Assembly (NCBI GenBank): GCA_013397695.1
Contig: VYZI01000074.1
Span: forward strand, 1,164,464-1,228,463
From: Centropus unirufus
Lineage: Eukaryota; Chordata; Aves; Cuculiformes; Centropidae
Direction: 5' to 3'
Length of the DNA stretch: 64,000 nucleotides
Shown piece after piece: positions 37,361 through 50,349 of this stretch; within the stretch, counting starts at the first letter, position 1; every line of letters starts with the position of its first letter. Both the position numbers and the translations under genes were made by a program. The notes below the pieces were generated by a model. It made no database searches and had not been told where the DNA came from. It was given only the letters and a program-made list of their open reading frames with translations.

Positions 37361-38779
37361 TATCCACAGTGTACATTTTCTTTTGAATATTTCTTTTGTT
37401 AATTAGATCCCAAAAGACTCTGAGTCTTTCCTGTAAGATAATGTAAGAAATTCACCTTTATACTCTTGTCATTATTGATGGCTGTTTCCAGCCCCGGTTG
37501 GGTGTGTGATGGTGGCAGAATTAAGCGTCATTAGAAGAAAATGCTCTCACTATTGTTGTTTATTGTTAATAGCATATCTAGGGTTGACATTTTTCTACCT
37601 ATTTCAGGAAATTTGGGAAGTGGGAGGGTCTCTTTGGTCTCTTAACTGTCTGTTAAATAGTTAACTCAGAAAAGAAAGAATGAAAAAGGAGAAGTTCTGT
37701 AAGTACAAATGAAGCTGTTAAAACTTCTTAGGGAGTGCTAGTCAGTACAGAACTGCTGTGGCCGCAGTCTCAAACCATATTAAAAAGGGAAGCCCATACA
37801 TGGAGGAAATTTGATTTGATGGGAGAAAGCTGCTGCTCTTCCTGTAGAGATGGACTCTGAAGCATATTTTGTAGCTTAAGCTTTAGCAGTACTGGGAAAT
37901 TGTCCTTTGTGTTCATGCTGGGACAGCTGCCAGGTGCAATCCCTTGACAGCAGCAAGCAACCTCCTCTTTTCAATTAAACAGTGCATATTTTTCCCCTGT
38001 TTTTTCCCAGGAAGCAGAGGCTTATGGCAGTTTAACTTGTCTACTCAAGGAGTATGAGCTAGCATTGCTGGCCAGCCTCTGACAGCTGCAGATACGAGAC
38101 ATCTCCAGTATGGAGAGAGTCTTAATCAGCTTGGCAGGAGCACAGGAACATAGCTGTCATCACATTAGCGAGCCTTAGCATTATAAACATGGCTTTAACC
38201 ACCACTGGCAAACTGAAAGGGCACCATCAAAGCACTGATCTTTCTCCTGCAATTCTAAAAGGAATCAGGCAGTAAAAGAACTACAAGCCCCAAAGAGACA
38301 ATTTCTCCATTTCCTTGAAGCATCAGTTCTGAACACTGCTGCCTTTTTTATCCACCAGCTTTTTCTCTTCCTTTCTTCCACTTCCTTTCGTATCCAGCTA
38401 GAGTAACCCTAAATTACAGCTCTCTTTATGTTGATTATTACAATCAAAGACCCAAAAGGTTGAGCTTGGAAGATTTCCCCTCCTGGACTGCGTTTTCCAC
38501 TGAAAATAAAGATAATCCCTCCAGTTATTTTCCAGAGAGGGGAATAATGGGAATCTGACTTAGTGTTGTGTTTGCTCAGAGACAGAAACTGTTGGCGGGT
38601 CTGTAAACATGAAGGTTTGCTACGATCTGACAGGGCTGTGTGTGTGGTTCTTTCAAAACTAACTTAATGCAGATTGGCTTCCACTGTTACTTGTGTAACA
38701 GGCGCGTAGGGGAACAGAAAAGCTTGGTATTAAATGGAAGATGTGGCTTCCATTTTGTTTTTCTTTTTTTCTTAAACAG

Positions 38780-38922
38780 AATTCTGGAATTGAAAAGGCA
38801 TTTTTATTTGATGTAGTCAGTAAGATTTATATTGCAACAGACAGCACTCCCGTGGATATGCAAACCTACGAGCTCTGCTGTGATATGATAGATGTTGTGA
38901 TTGACATATCTTGTATCTACGG
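38780..38922 (+). CDS. RRAGD: RRAGD exon 5: roadblock domain
   Basis: Encodes [20 protein letters not shown] followed by [20 protein letters not shown] and IDISCIYG, part of the C-terminal roadblock (longin-like) dimerisation domain. It starts in phase 0 after 'cttaaacag' and ends in GG of a split glycine before GTAAGT. The residues [10 protein letters not shown] and DISCIYG are RagD-type, whereas RagC has SSPVDMQSYE and DVSC. Confidence 0.97.
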
Positions 38923-41396
38923 GTAAGTGAATTGTTAACGTTTTTCATAAATCTATCTGCCTAAAATCTGAACGACCTCAAAATTAGAATGGTGTGGGCT
39001 TATATAATAATGAGAATATGTAATTTGCCAGAGTAATTGTTCAGGACAGGAGAGAAGTAGGAAATGACAAGCTTCGGAGGTCCAGATGCCCTGCCAGCAA
39101 CAAGTACTGTTCCCTGCCCAGGCTTGTTGTGACCACCTTCCTCGTTCTGTGCTTATGTTTTCATGTGGAGCAAGGAGTGGGAAGTAACCAAACTAAAAAG
39201 GAAACATTCTCTTTTCTCCCTCTGGGACAAATTCAACAGAAGGATGCCTTCCCCTTAAAAAAATAGTGGGGCCAATATTTAGTTTTGTTTGCTTTAATAG
39301 CTAGTGGCCTCTACTGGCCTCAGAAGAGAGCTACTTCTCTCTTGCTTCATTTCTCTCTTCATTCTTTTCCCTACAGGACCTCGGTGGGGTTTTTGTTTCC
39401 AGTTTCCCTTCTTTGTGCTTTAGGAACTGGCTGGGGTAGCATGTACATATCCCTGCAAGCTGTGTTTTAAATGCCGTGGCCAAATGTAATGCCAGCTATT
39501 TCTGAGAAAGGAAAGGGGGCACACATTAGGAATTAATGCATTAAGATGCATGGACTTAGAGGCTAAAGCACAGCGTGCTTGGAGTGTGGAAGTCGTTGAT
39601 CTCAGAGAGGATACAAGGGAGGATCTGGGTACAGTTGTACAATACCACGTTAGGGCTTCAGAAGAACAACAAATTGTTAACAGCTTTCTAAAATTTCTTA
39701 GGTTTGTGTATTACAATTATAGAGCACCGGGTTGGAAAAGACCATTGAGATCATCGAGTCCAACTGTACCTGTCTGCCACTAAACCAGATCCCCAAGCAC
39801 CTCATCTCCCCATCCTTTAAACACCTTCAGGGATTGTGACTGCACCATCTCCATGGCAGCCGTTCCAGTGCCTGATGACCCTTTCAGTGAAGATCTTTTT
39901 CCCAGTGTCCAATCTGAGCCTGCCCTGGAGTAGCTTGAGGCCATTCCCCCTTGTCCTATCCCCTGACACCTGGGAGAAGAGACCAGCACCCAGCTCTCTA
40001 CACCCTCCTTTCAGGCAGTTGTAGGCAATGATAAGGTCTCCCCTCAGCCTCCTCTTCTCCAGGCTAAACAACCCCAATTTGCTCAGCTGCTCCTCATAAC
40101 CCTTGTTCTCCAGCCCCTTCCCCAGCTTTGTTGCCCTTCTCTAGACACACTCCAGGACTTCAATGTCCTTCTTGGAGTGAGGGGCCCAGAACTGAACCCA
40201 GGATTCGAGGTGCGGCCTCACCAATGCTGAGTCCAGGGGCAGAATCACCTCCCTGGCCCTGCTGGCCACGCTGTTTCTGATACAGGCCAAGATGCCATTG
40301 GCCTTCTTGGCCACCTGGGCACACTGCTGGCTCGTGTTCAGTTGGCTGTCACCCAACACCCCCAGGTCCTTCTCCAGGCAGCTTTCCAGCCACTCCTCCC
40401 CAAGCCTGTAGGGCTGCCTGGGGTTGTTGTGTCCCAAGTGCAGGACCAGGCATTTGGCCTTGTTCTACTATGCATTTCAGATTTTGGAGCTGTTCACTTC
40501 AGTAACTGTACAAGAAGTTGTGTTTTACACAGCTATACAATAAAGGGATGCTGATTCTATGTCATAAAGACCGGACATTTAATGCTACCTGTACAACACC
40601 ACTTTGGCACTCTATTCCAAAATGTCACTCTGCAACTGTCTGCGTAATCGGGTAGCATTTGTCACCAGAAAGCTGCTTGCCACATTTTTAGCTCTATGCT
40701 AAAGACATGATATTGTAATTAATTTCTTGTCCTCTGTTCTGGAGTAGCTGTGGAACTTGCTACCTTGATTTATTATTAATACTAATTGTTCTGGGAGGTC
40801 ACCTCTAGCTACCACTTCGACGAGATCTGTGTCTGCATTCAGGAATGAGGGTGAAATGGCAAGGTACAAAACTTCATACAGCAATCATCATGACGCAGCA
40901 TCTGTGAAGGAGAAATCTCTTCTCATTCCACAATATTTCAAAACCCACCATCTCATGAGGAAAGTCTTATGATGGCTTAAGCTATCAGTCAGCTGCCAGT
41001 GCTCAGGCAAGGTTACTGGATTTGGAGTTATCAGTGCAGACTCAGTGGTTCACGTGTTTTAGATAAAGTCATAGTATAGGGCCTTGAGTAAAAGGAAACA
41101 TAACCTTGTGATGAAAGGTTGGTAACCAGCAGAGGAAAAAAGGCTCTGGTTCAGGTACTTGGCAATCATACAATCTGACTTCTAGCCACAGATCTAAAGT
41201 TTGATGTGTGATTGCATAAATGATTTCATATCTATATTGTCTTTTTACCGTAGCTTGAAGAAGAATCTCCCTGTAATGTTAAAATGAAAATTTTATTAAG
41301 TTCAAAATTATCTAGTGAGAGAAGCAATGTGGGAGTATGTTGGTTAATTAATCTCATGGCTCATCTTTTTTTGTTTGTTTGAATATTGCCCTTTAG
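38923..41396 (+). other. RRAGD: RRAGD intron 5
   Basis: A GT-AG intron of about 2.5 kb, from 'acgggtaagt' to 'ttgccctttag'. An antisense CR1 occupies 39718-40467. No other feature was recognised. Confidence 0.85.
39718..40467 (-). mobile_element. CR1 LINE 3' portion, antisense, in RRAGD intron 5
   Basis: Begins 'ttatagagcaccgggttgg' followed by 'aaaagaccattgagatcatc' and continues through the reversed CR1 3' region to 'ggcatttggccttgttcta'. A - strand frame (40437-40141) reads GHNNPRQPYRLGEEWLESCL and CIRNSVASRAREVILPLDSA, the CR1 reverse transcriptase tail and downstream region. Similar in type to 35968 and 54827. Confidence 0.94.
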
Positions 41397-41545
41397 GCTT
41401 AAAGATGATGGCACTGGAACTCCTTATGACAAAGAATCAATGGCAATCATAAAACTGAACAACACAACCGTCCTTTATTTGAAAGAGGTGACAAAATTCC
41501 TTGCTCTTGTCTGTTTTGTCAGAGAAGAAAGCTTTGAGAGAAAAG
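41397..41545 (+). CDS. RRAGD: RRAGD exon 6: roadblock domain continued
   Basis: The first base completes the split glycine, then the exon encodes LKDDGTGTPYDKESMAIIKL and NNTTVLYLKEVTKFLALVCF to EESFERK. It ends in G of a split glycine before GTATTG. VCFVREESFERKG is RagD-type (RagC has VCILREE). The frame stays open past the donor to 41649 by chance. Exon length 149 bases keeps the reading frame across both introns. Confidence 0.97.
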
Positions 41546-44543
41546 GTATTGTTCCCTTTCCTAGTATTGCATTCATTTTGCCTTATATTAGCAAGTTAAT
41601 GAATAACTGGTTGTCATTGGCTGATAACAGTCTCAAGCTGTGTCACTAATATTTAAGGTAAGTACAGCTTTTTGGAGCTTACATAACATGTTTAAAGGCA
41701 ATGGAGTATCTGTGCTGACATTAAGATAAGGTGAAGTAAATGTGCTTGACAGCTTTCTGATAATTGAAGATGAAAGTTTAGATCCAGTACAGTGGAGCTT
41801 CCATCTGCAGCAGTGGAACGTGTTAGTTTATCTTGGCTAATGTTGATTTGTACCTGTTGGCACCAGCGTGTGCGTTTGGAACAGCTCGCATGCCCTGACC
41901 AAGGGGCAATTATTGAAAGTGGCTGATGGAAATATGTTCTTGGCTTTCTCATCTCTGAAAGGACACGTTTGAAAAGCTGTGTATTTGGGAACGTGGCGGC
42001 TTTCGAATTTCACAGTTAAAGTACATAAAATTTCCCAGTTTTCTTTCTGACCCTGGCTAAGGTCAATGCTGAAAGCTTAGTTGATGATTGCTCTCACATT
42101 GGCATGATGTTCACTGAGGTACTGATCTTTGTGGAATGCCCAGAGACCAGAACTGAGCTGTGGGAGAGTGAGCCGTCATCTGGGCTTGTGTCCCTCCCCG
42201 TCTTGTGATATTCATTCAGTGGTGGTTTCGAATGCAGTACTCGCACCACATCTGCTGGGCTGTTTGATGGGCTACTTAGCTTTTATTTTATAGAGCTCCA
42301 CCCAGTGAAATTTCTCTTTCACATTAATAGGAAAAATATGTAGTTTATGATCTTTGACTGCTGGATGCAGTCACCTTCTTTTCTTTCTGCAAGCATAAGA
42401 AGTGTTACTCTGACCTATCTAACAGTGCGGCTCCAGAGAAGACACCGTGCGGAACAAGCACCCATTAGGGTTTGCCCCCAGCTGTCAGGTTGTTGTGTCT
42501 GCACAGTTTAGGACGTTTGGTGCTGCAGCCCTGACTCTGGTACAGTTCTGGTATCATAATGCAGATTATGGCTTTTGGTACCTGATGACCTCCACATAAT
42601 ATTTTATCTGAACTCTAGGGAGAGGGAAAATAATTCCTGGAAAAAAATAATCAAAATGCAACACAATGTATTTAAGCCACCTAAAATATGTATCATCTTA
42701 TTAGGGAAACGGAAGTGGGAAACATTACATTATTTGAGCTAAGAAAGCTTATGGCATTAACCTAGAATGAGGTCATAAGCTCACTACAAAGATTCTAAAC
42801 TTGTATTGGAGTGTTACACGATTGTAGCACCTTGTAAAGTCTCTGGTTGACTGGTGTGGCTTTACAGCTTTTCTGTGGGATCACATTCAGCCCACTCACG
42901 GTGACGTTATCTGACTGATATGTGTGTGTTATCTAACAGCAAGTCTGTTGTGTTATGTGAGTGGACTGTTCAGTGAGTACAGAATGGGCTGGATGGTCAC
43001 ATCCAGAGAGTAGTGGTTGTTGGCTTGATGTCCAGTTGGAGACCCCCCAGGGGTCTGTACCAGTGCTTCACCAGTGCTGTTCAGTATCTTCATCAATGAT
43101 TCAGACAGGGAGATCGAGGGCACCCTCAGCAAGTTTGCAGGTGACCCGAAGCTGAATGGTGCACTTGTCATACCAGAAGGTCGGGATGTCATCCAGAGGG
43201 ACCTGGGCAAGCTGAAGAAGTGGGGCTGTGGGAACCTCCTGAGGTTCAACAAGGCACAGTGCAAGGTCCTGCAGCTGGGTCGGGGCAATCTGCAGTTTCA
43301 GTGCAGGATGGGGATAACGTGATTGAGAGCAGCCCTGGGGAGAAGGATTTGGGGTGCTCAGGGATGAGAAGCTCAGCCAGATGTGAGCCAGTGATGTGTG
43401 CTCACAACCCAGAGGCCAGTGGTGCCCTGGGCTGCATCAAAAGCAGCGCGGCCAGCAGGGAGAGGGAGGGGATTCTGCCCTTCTGCTCCTCTCTTGTGAG
43501 ATCCCACTGGAGTCCTGGGTCCAGTTCTAGAATTCCCAGCATGCAAAGGACACAGAACTCTTGGAATGGATCCAGAGGAGGCCACAAAGATGAAGAGAGA
43601 GCTGGAACACCTCTGCTATGAGGACAGGCTGAGAGAGTTGGGGCTGTTCAGAATGGGAAATGGAAGACTCCGGAGAGATCTTATAGCGGCCTACCATTAC
43701 CTGAAGGGGTACAGGAAAGCTGGGGAGGGACTTTTTACAAGGGTGTGTAGTGATAGAACATGGAAGAATGGCTTTAAATTGGAGAAGGGAAGATTTAGGC
43801 TAGACATTAGGAAGAAATTCTTCACACTGAGGGTGGGGAGGCACTGGCCCAGGTTGCCCAGGGAAGCTGTGGCTGCCCCCTCCCTGGAGGTGTTCATGGC
43901 CAGGTTGGATGGGGCATGGAGCAGCCTGGGTTGGTGGGATCTGTCCCTGCCCATGGCAGGGGATTTGCAACTGGATAGGCTTTAAGGTCCCTTCCTAAAT
44001 GACAAACCGTTCTGAATCTATGATTTTTCAATTACAGTGTAAGATGAAGTTTAGCTGGTTGTTATTTGTTAATATTTCTATCAAGTGTTGAAGTCAAAGT
44101 TTATGCATTGGCAAAAAATGGAAATTCTTTGGTTATTGGATGCAAATTATTTTTATCATGCTTATTCCGTAAAAAAGGCTTAGAAAAGCGCCCCGTATTT
44201 TAGGAAATACTTTAATCTTTCTCATAGTACGCTGCACACTTTTCCAAAGCTCTATTAAGTTAAAGATTCATTATCTCCCAATGAACTTTGTTTTCCCTTA
44301 AGACAAATAAGTTATTTTAATATTGGACATAGTATGAAACGATAATGCTCACTGAATCACTTGTGTTTATCAAATAGCGCAGGAAAATTCACTGATTATG
44401 ACCTCCAGAGAGACAGTGTGATATTTCACTAAATGTAGAATGTAAGCATTTTTACCATCACCTAATTTTTAGTATTATTATTATTATTGAATTTTTATNT
44501 ATTATTGCCTTTACTAACATGGAAAATATTTCTGTCTTTACAG
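41546..44543 (+). other. RRAGD: RRAGD intron 6
   Basis: A GT-AG intron of 3.0 kb, ending at 'gtctttacag'. About a third is a sense CR1 at 42975-44026. A short (ATT)n run lies near 44473-44488, and a single undetermined base is at 44499. Confidence 0.85.
42975..44026 (+). mobile_element. CR1 LINE 3' portion, sense, in RRAGD intron 6
   Basis: The only clearly sense-oriented CR1 within RRAGD. It starts in the RT region ('gggctggatggtcacatcca', then 'gacccccca'). A frame at 43074-43322 reads LFSIFINDSDREIEGTLSKF and LLRFNKAQCKVLQLGRGN. A second frame at 43566-43985 reads EDRLRELGLFRMGNGRLRRD and LDIRKKFFTLRVGRHWPRLP. It ends near 'tctgaatctatga'. Frames are interrupted and the 5' half is missing. 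Confidence 0.94.
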
Positions 44544-44695
44544 GATTAATAGACTACAATTTCCATTGCTTTCGAAAAGCTATACAGGAAGTATTTGAAG
44601 TAAGAATGAAAGTAGTACGGTCTCGAAAACATCAAAGCCACGTGCATAAAAATCCAAGACCTACTCCCAATGGGACACCAAGAATGCCGTTGTAA
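44544..44695 (+). CDS. RRAGD: RRAGD exon 7: C-terminal end and stop
   Basis: The first two bases complete a glycine codon, then the exon encodes LIDYNFHCFRKAIQEVFEVR, the last helices of the roadblock domain, and a basic tail ending TPNGTPRMPL before TAA at 44693-44695. The tail after MKVV keeps the basic, TPNGTPR-containing character of RagD but differs in detail from the mammalian sequence. From the leucine codon in exon 2 to the stop the six exons give 350 codons in one frame. With the roughly 50 residues of mammalian exon 1 this equals the usual 400-residue length. Confidence 0.97.
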
Positions 44696-47600
44696 CTGAG
44701 GCTTTCTGGCCACGTGGCAAGCAAAGCTTTTGTGAAGTTGATGTGACTTCTGCATCTCATTGCACTGAGTGAAGAGGGAAACGAATGGGACTGATGTATT
44801 ATATGGACGTTCAGAAAGCACTGTTTAAATATTTTTATCTAATCAGTTTTGTTTTTTTTCATATAGTGAGCACTTTGAGCAAAACGTTGTATATATGAGC
44901 ATTGGGGTGAACACTTGTAAGAGTTTTCTTAATATATGCTGTAAACCTTTTTCATGCCGTATTCAGCAAGAACAGCTGTGACAGAAAGACTGGGTACCTA
45001 ATTTGCACTTTTTCATGTTTTCCTTGTGGAGTTGGACTTTGATCAACTTAGTTTTTATGGTGATTTTGATGCATGGTGTCAGGTAAAATGTATGCTGTAG
45101 TTTATTTACCTGCTACAATCCAATTGGCTAGTAAACAATTCAGAAAACTTGGTACAATGCCTTTTAAAATTCGTGACAGCTGATTCCTAACATTCATACA
45201 GATCGAATTTCGTATATTTTTCAATTTGTAAACTGAATAATCATTTTGAAGTATTACAGCAATAAGCACCTTGCCAGAAATCCTAACTGGTAGGTAAATA
45301 TTAGCTTTTATAAAACAGGCTTTTGGCCAAACTTCATCTGGAGTTCTCCGTAACACTGGTCATGCCCTCTCTTGGGTCTGTTTTTATTCTTTACCTCAGC
45401 ATTTACCACTAAAATTCCTTTCTTTCTATAAAGACAATTGTTTTGTAAAATGCCTGTATGTTGCACTAGTATTTTTATAAGGCTTCAGAGAAGGGTGTTG
45501 TATCTGGAAAGTTGAGTGTACATTGCTGAATTTGTCTTGAGAGCCTGCAGTCTCCAGCTGACACAGTGCAGGATCCATATGTATTTCTACCTTGGCATTC
45601 TGATGTGCTGATAGGAAGTCTGAAAAATGTGAGCACTTGATTCCCTTCTCTAATAGGGGGGACTGAAATTAAGAAATCATTCAAATGAGGAGTGGACGAT
45701 CTACCTGCTGTAATAATCAAAACATTACTGGTTTTTATTTTAATATCGAGCATGATCAAACGTGCCAGAGGATCAGCCAGGACAGCAGAGCTCTCTCAAA
45801 CATAAAAAAAAGAAGTAAAATTTACTTTGAGTTCTGTATTTACTGGTTTTGTCTAATTGATGATACAAAATTATAGTTTCTAGACAGAAGAGCAGCTTTG
45901 CTTTTTTTTTCCCAGTTGCACCACAAACCAATTGCACACATGGTCCAGAGGTGTTTGTCAACAGCTCTTGGGAGTGGGAAGAGCTTGACTTGAAAGGGAG
46001 GCAGCTTGGTGTGTGCAAGGAGCAGGTAAGGGGAGCTGTACCTCACTCATCATAACTAATCTGCCCCAACCTGAGACAGCTCTGGAGAAAGGAGAAGATG
46101 GAATTTGGAAGTTTTCCCTTAGCTAAGGTAAGGCACAATGCTGCGTGTCTATCACTGAGTAAAGAGCCCCCAGTGTTGTGGAGCAAGGAGGGATTTAAGC
46201 TGTGATATGCAAGTCTAAATTCGTTTGTGGTTTGAATTCAAATGCAGTTGCTATGTGACATATATTGATATATACTGACACATCTTGAAGCTTCAGCACT
46301 GTGCTGACTGCAGAAGCTGGGAGAGGCAGTTGGCATGAGTGCAGGAGGCTCTCTACAAAACATCAGCCGAAAGGGAGACCAGTATCCAGGCCCTTTACTG
46401 CTCCCTGATGTACGTGACTTATCTTCTTGGTACAAATTGGCTCTTATGGCAAAGAAGGAATTGAGTGTATGTGCAGTCCTTACGAAGAGGTGCTAGGCAG
46501 GAGAAGGAGCTCAGGTCCGTCAGGGCTCACCTGATAAGTAATGCAGTTCTGGGCACTCGGGAAAGTGCGAAACATTGAGAACAGCCAAAAACACTAGGAA
46601 GGATAATGACAGTAGCTGTAAAAACACAGAGTTCAAATTCCTGTCAGTACTGTTACCAGCTGTCCTCTTGGGTAAGGGCAGATCTTCTGGCCAAACCCTC
46701 AGGTAGAGGACAGCAAAGCTGTCTCAGAGTTCACCATTGCAATGGTGGTCAGGAGCCAACTTTAGACAGCTCTGCAGTCCACAGGACTCTTCACTAAAGG
46801 CTTGTCATAACTTCTGGCCACACGTTTGTCTTTCGTTTTGTGGAGACCCACCATTGGGTCACAATCTGTCCTCTCTTCACGCCTTCAGGTGTAGGTGATG
46901 GTGGGACAAAGAACACCTACAAGGCAGGACCAGACACTGTCTGGTTTTAGTGGCTGTTTTTTGGTGTTTTTTTAACAAAGAATCTCATTATACTGGCTAT
47001 GGGGTAAACCATAACTAAAGAATGTAATCCATATATTTGACCTGAGTTCTATGTAGTTGTGCATACCCTTATATTTAGAGACTTACCAGGTCAACACAAT
47101 TAATTTAGACCCTCCAGAATTTGGTGTAGACTACATAGTATAGCTTAGTGAGGGTGACTTCAGCTAACATAAAATTTCTAGTTATTATGAGAGCATACTT
47201 TTTGTCAGATTACTTATGTTTCAAATAAGTTTAATCATACAATTGAAGGAATGTTAAAAGCAGATTAATTTTTCTGTTTAGGACTTTCAGTTTAGATGAT
47301 TATGTTCCTCAGATTTTCATGTTCTGGCTGCCACATCTCCTAGACTAAACTAACTCTTGATAAGGTAAAAGATTCAGGAGACTGGTCTGAGAAGATTACT
47401 GAATATTTTCCTCAGTAATGCTGACACCGGGAGCTGCACGACTATGTTCCAAGCTGCCTTTTTTCACAAAACACAGGCCAAGGAAAGACGTTGGGCTTAA
47501 CTGCAACACAGTGCACACGTGTACAGTGAACCCTGCGGAGGTGGCCTGGATGAGCTCACTTTCACTGTATAATCCTCAAAGGCCCACATAGTTTTGCCCT

Positions 47601-48300
47601 GGCAGGGAGTTACAGGACAGCATCAGAGCTGCCTTTGCTGTTACAGCATTTCCACTTGGTGTCAACTGAAAGCCACTGTGGACTCTCCTGAAGAGCAGGG
47701 CTGGTATAAAATTAACTATAAACCAGATGGAGTGGTGGATGTCCTCCTAACAATGGAATTCAAATTTTTGATGAGCACTCCTGGGGTTCCTAGAAGCCCC
47801 TCCATCCACTTTACAGTGCTGTCATTCAAGGGTGGTTGCTCCTGTTATCCAAGTTCTCACTTGTTTTGAGGTTAAATCAACTGTTACTTCCATTTTCCCC
47901 TGTTGCTTATTACTGCCCACATCAGTTTTTGGGATCATTTTGATAATAACCAGTGCCATCTGAGCTGTGGGAAACCTAATCTGTTTCAACTCCTTCTGTA
48001 AAGCCAGAATATGGAGAAACAGGGGTGGGCTTTGTGGAAAAAAACAGTAGAGCTAAACCAAAAGGGCCCCCCAGGGGCCAATATCTTTGTCTCCAACCCC
48101 TGCACTGAGAGGTGGAACTTAACTTCTCTGCAGTGCCTTTTTCAAAGACTGAATCATCCTCTGGCAAGGCAAACGGACTGATCCACAAATTGCCTCCCTT
48201 TCAGTACTGCCTTTGCAGCTGCTTGAACTTCTTTTGGCTGCCAGCGCGCCATTCATCACGCTGTCTGGCCTCACATCCGAAGTGGTGAACGCAGGCTCCG
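44696..48300 (+). other. RRAGD: Probable RRAGD 3' UTR, end undetermined
   Basis: AT-rich sequence without CR1 or LTR insertion directly downstream of the RRAGD stop. Mammalian RRAGD has a long 3' UTR of several kilobases, so much of this may be transcribed. I found no AATAAA or ATTAAA hexamer on the + strand between the stop and 50350. Only weaker variants occur (AATATA near 44931, TATAAA near 45309 and 45428). The right limit given is a guess from the mammalian length. Confidence 0.4.
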
Positions 48301-50349
48301 CAGCAGAGGCACATGGATCCGCTCACTTCCAGCAGCCCTGTTCCCTTTGCTCAGTGCTGTTTCCAGGCTTGTTCCTTCAACAATTTCATTTCGTATTTCA
48401 ATTGCACATTTTCTTTTCGAAGCTTTTCCTGCCTTTCGCAGTGCACCCTTCTCCATGAATGGAGTACATCCTGAAAAGTTCCTCAGGGTGGGAGGATTTC
48501 ATTCCCTCCTTCTTACCCCCCTTTTGTCTTTCTATTGTTAAACCTCCCCATAAAATCCAAGCTATAGATCTCTAATTTGTATAGGTATGACACCACCAGA
48601 GTGCACAATTGTCAGCTTCTGTTATTCTCTGAGGAACAGCCTGCATCCCCTGGCAACCTGCCCCGCTGTGAGTCACTGCCAGACAGCTTTCACCATCTGC
48701 AAAACCAACCCCGCAAGCAGACACAGTTCCGGAGTGTAGAGTCATGATGTATTGGTTAATACACGTAGCTGGGACTAGCGAGCTACTAGACTAAGCATTA
48801 ATATGCTCATCTTCTCCTGCAAGACACCACATGAGTCTTCACTGGCTGATGACATCAAACTGGCATTTTCTGACTCTCCGCTTTTTCCTTCCAGCATTTC
48901 ACACTTTTTTTCACATCAGTTTTTTTTCTTCTGGGCCTCATCTCAACAACCCTTCCTCCTTCTCTGGTTCTGCCTTATCTTACCTGGCTCTGCTGTGTCG
49001 CGGTCCAGTGATCCCCTGAGTGTGCTCCATCAAGGCTTTGGGGCTGGGCCCTAGCAGGGCTGGGCTGTGGGGCCCAAGCTGCCGGAAGAGCAGAGAGAGG
49101 TGACTTGCTGGCAGGTGGTGGAGATTGGGTAAATGCAGTCGGCTGGAGCCTAGAGAGCAATGCCAGAGGGTAGACCTGGTCAGCAGAGCCATGCTCTGGG
49201 CTCTCTTGACCATTGCAATTAGAGGTTTAGTCCAGTTGCCCATATGGATCCCTCGTGTTGTCGAAGGTGCCCTAGGCGCTCCATGGCACTGCTTCATTCA
49301 GAACAGCAGCAGTATCCCATATCATACCTTTCTGCTCCGTATGGATGTCTGGCAAACCCTAGGATACCTCATATGGCACCACGTGGTTATGCGTGTGAAA
49401 TTGAATCAAGCCCTAGATATCCGCTATCCATCTGAGAAACTCCTGGATGTCTCGGGGACCTACAGGGGGCTGGCAGAGATAACTAATAACTCAACATATC
49501 TTCATTAATGACACAGTCAATCCTCATGCTGGTTGTAAAACACTTTTAGAGCTTTAAATTAAGAGCTTGCCCATAAATCCTGTATTCCCATTGCTGAATC
49601 AGTAGGAGCTGTGTACGGGCAGCTGGGCACAAGCAGGTGCATGCAAGAAGTTCGCCTTAGTCATGAGTGACATTTTTAGAATGGAGAGGGTGGAAAGGCT
49701 ACTTAAGGGCAGTCCAACAGGGTAATCCTGACAGTTTTTGCTATGGCTACTGTGAAATTGTGGAGACAGATGCTCCCTTCCCAGGAGGAAGTTTATGGCA
49801 CTAAGTTAAAGTGCATGCGGAGCAACTCCTGTAAGGAAAAAGTGATAAAATCAGGGGCCTGAATCCCTGATCATGAAACACTAGCTGCATGTGTCAAAGA
49901 CTGCCTGGCATCTTCTCCCCAAATAGTGGCACAGGATCAAAATAGTTTTTAATGGGAGGAGTTCACAACTCCCCCCAGCTATCCAGTGCTCTGCAGTTGG
50001 CACGGTAAAGAATATGCACCAGAGAAAAAAATCTGCTGCTATTTGTAGTTGCTAAAGATAAGAGTAATTAGACCAGGGAAGTTCAGAGTCATGAACAGCT
50101 GTCGGTCAGACAACAGCTTGGGCTTCCACTTATGCCTTTGGATGTTTCTTCTAGACCGGGAAACCATCTGAACTATTGCAACAATGATGCTGGTGGGTGG
50201 GAGTCAAGTGGCTGGCATGACTTCTCATTCTTGAGGATGGAAAAGGAAGGTGAAAAATGCATTTCTTTATTACGACTTCACATAGTGCAGAAAACTGTAA
50301 AATGGATGGCCCAGATCAGGCACTTGGGCAGTTACAGCAACTTGGTAAC
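48301..50349. other. Intergenic DNA between RRAGD and UBE2J1
   Basis: Includes C/T-rich patches near 48340-48530 and 48890-48980 and a G-rich patch near 49030-49110. No exon, RNA gene or known repeat was recognised. Part may still be RRAGD 3' UTR. Confidence 0.35.

Larger units (their letters stand above)
32557..38779 (+). other. RRAGD: RRAGD intron 4
   Basis: The longest fully visible RRAGD intron, 6.2 kb, GT-AG (donor 'tcagtaagt', acceptor 'tttcttaaacag'). It holds an ancient CR1 relic at about 32900-33065, a younger antisense CR1 at 35968-36623 and an older antisense CR1 at about 36960-37360. The remaining sequence has no recognised feature. Confidence 0.85.

Noticed and set aside
41386..41649. 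An 87-codon frame including RRAGD exon 6
   Set aside because: Only 41397-41545 is exon. The remainder is intron that happens to be open.
44473..44499. (ATT)n run with a single undetermined base nearby
   Set aside because: A short ordinary microsatellite in an intron. The single N is an assembly ambiguity.
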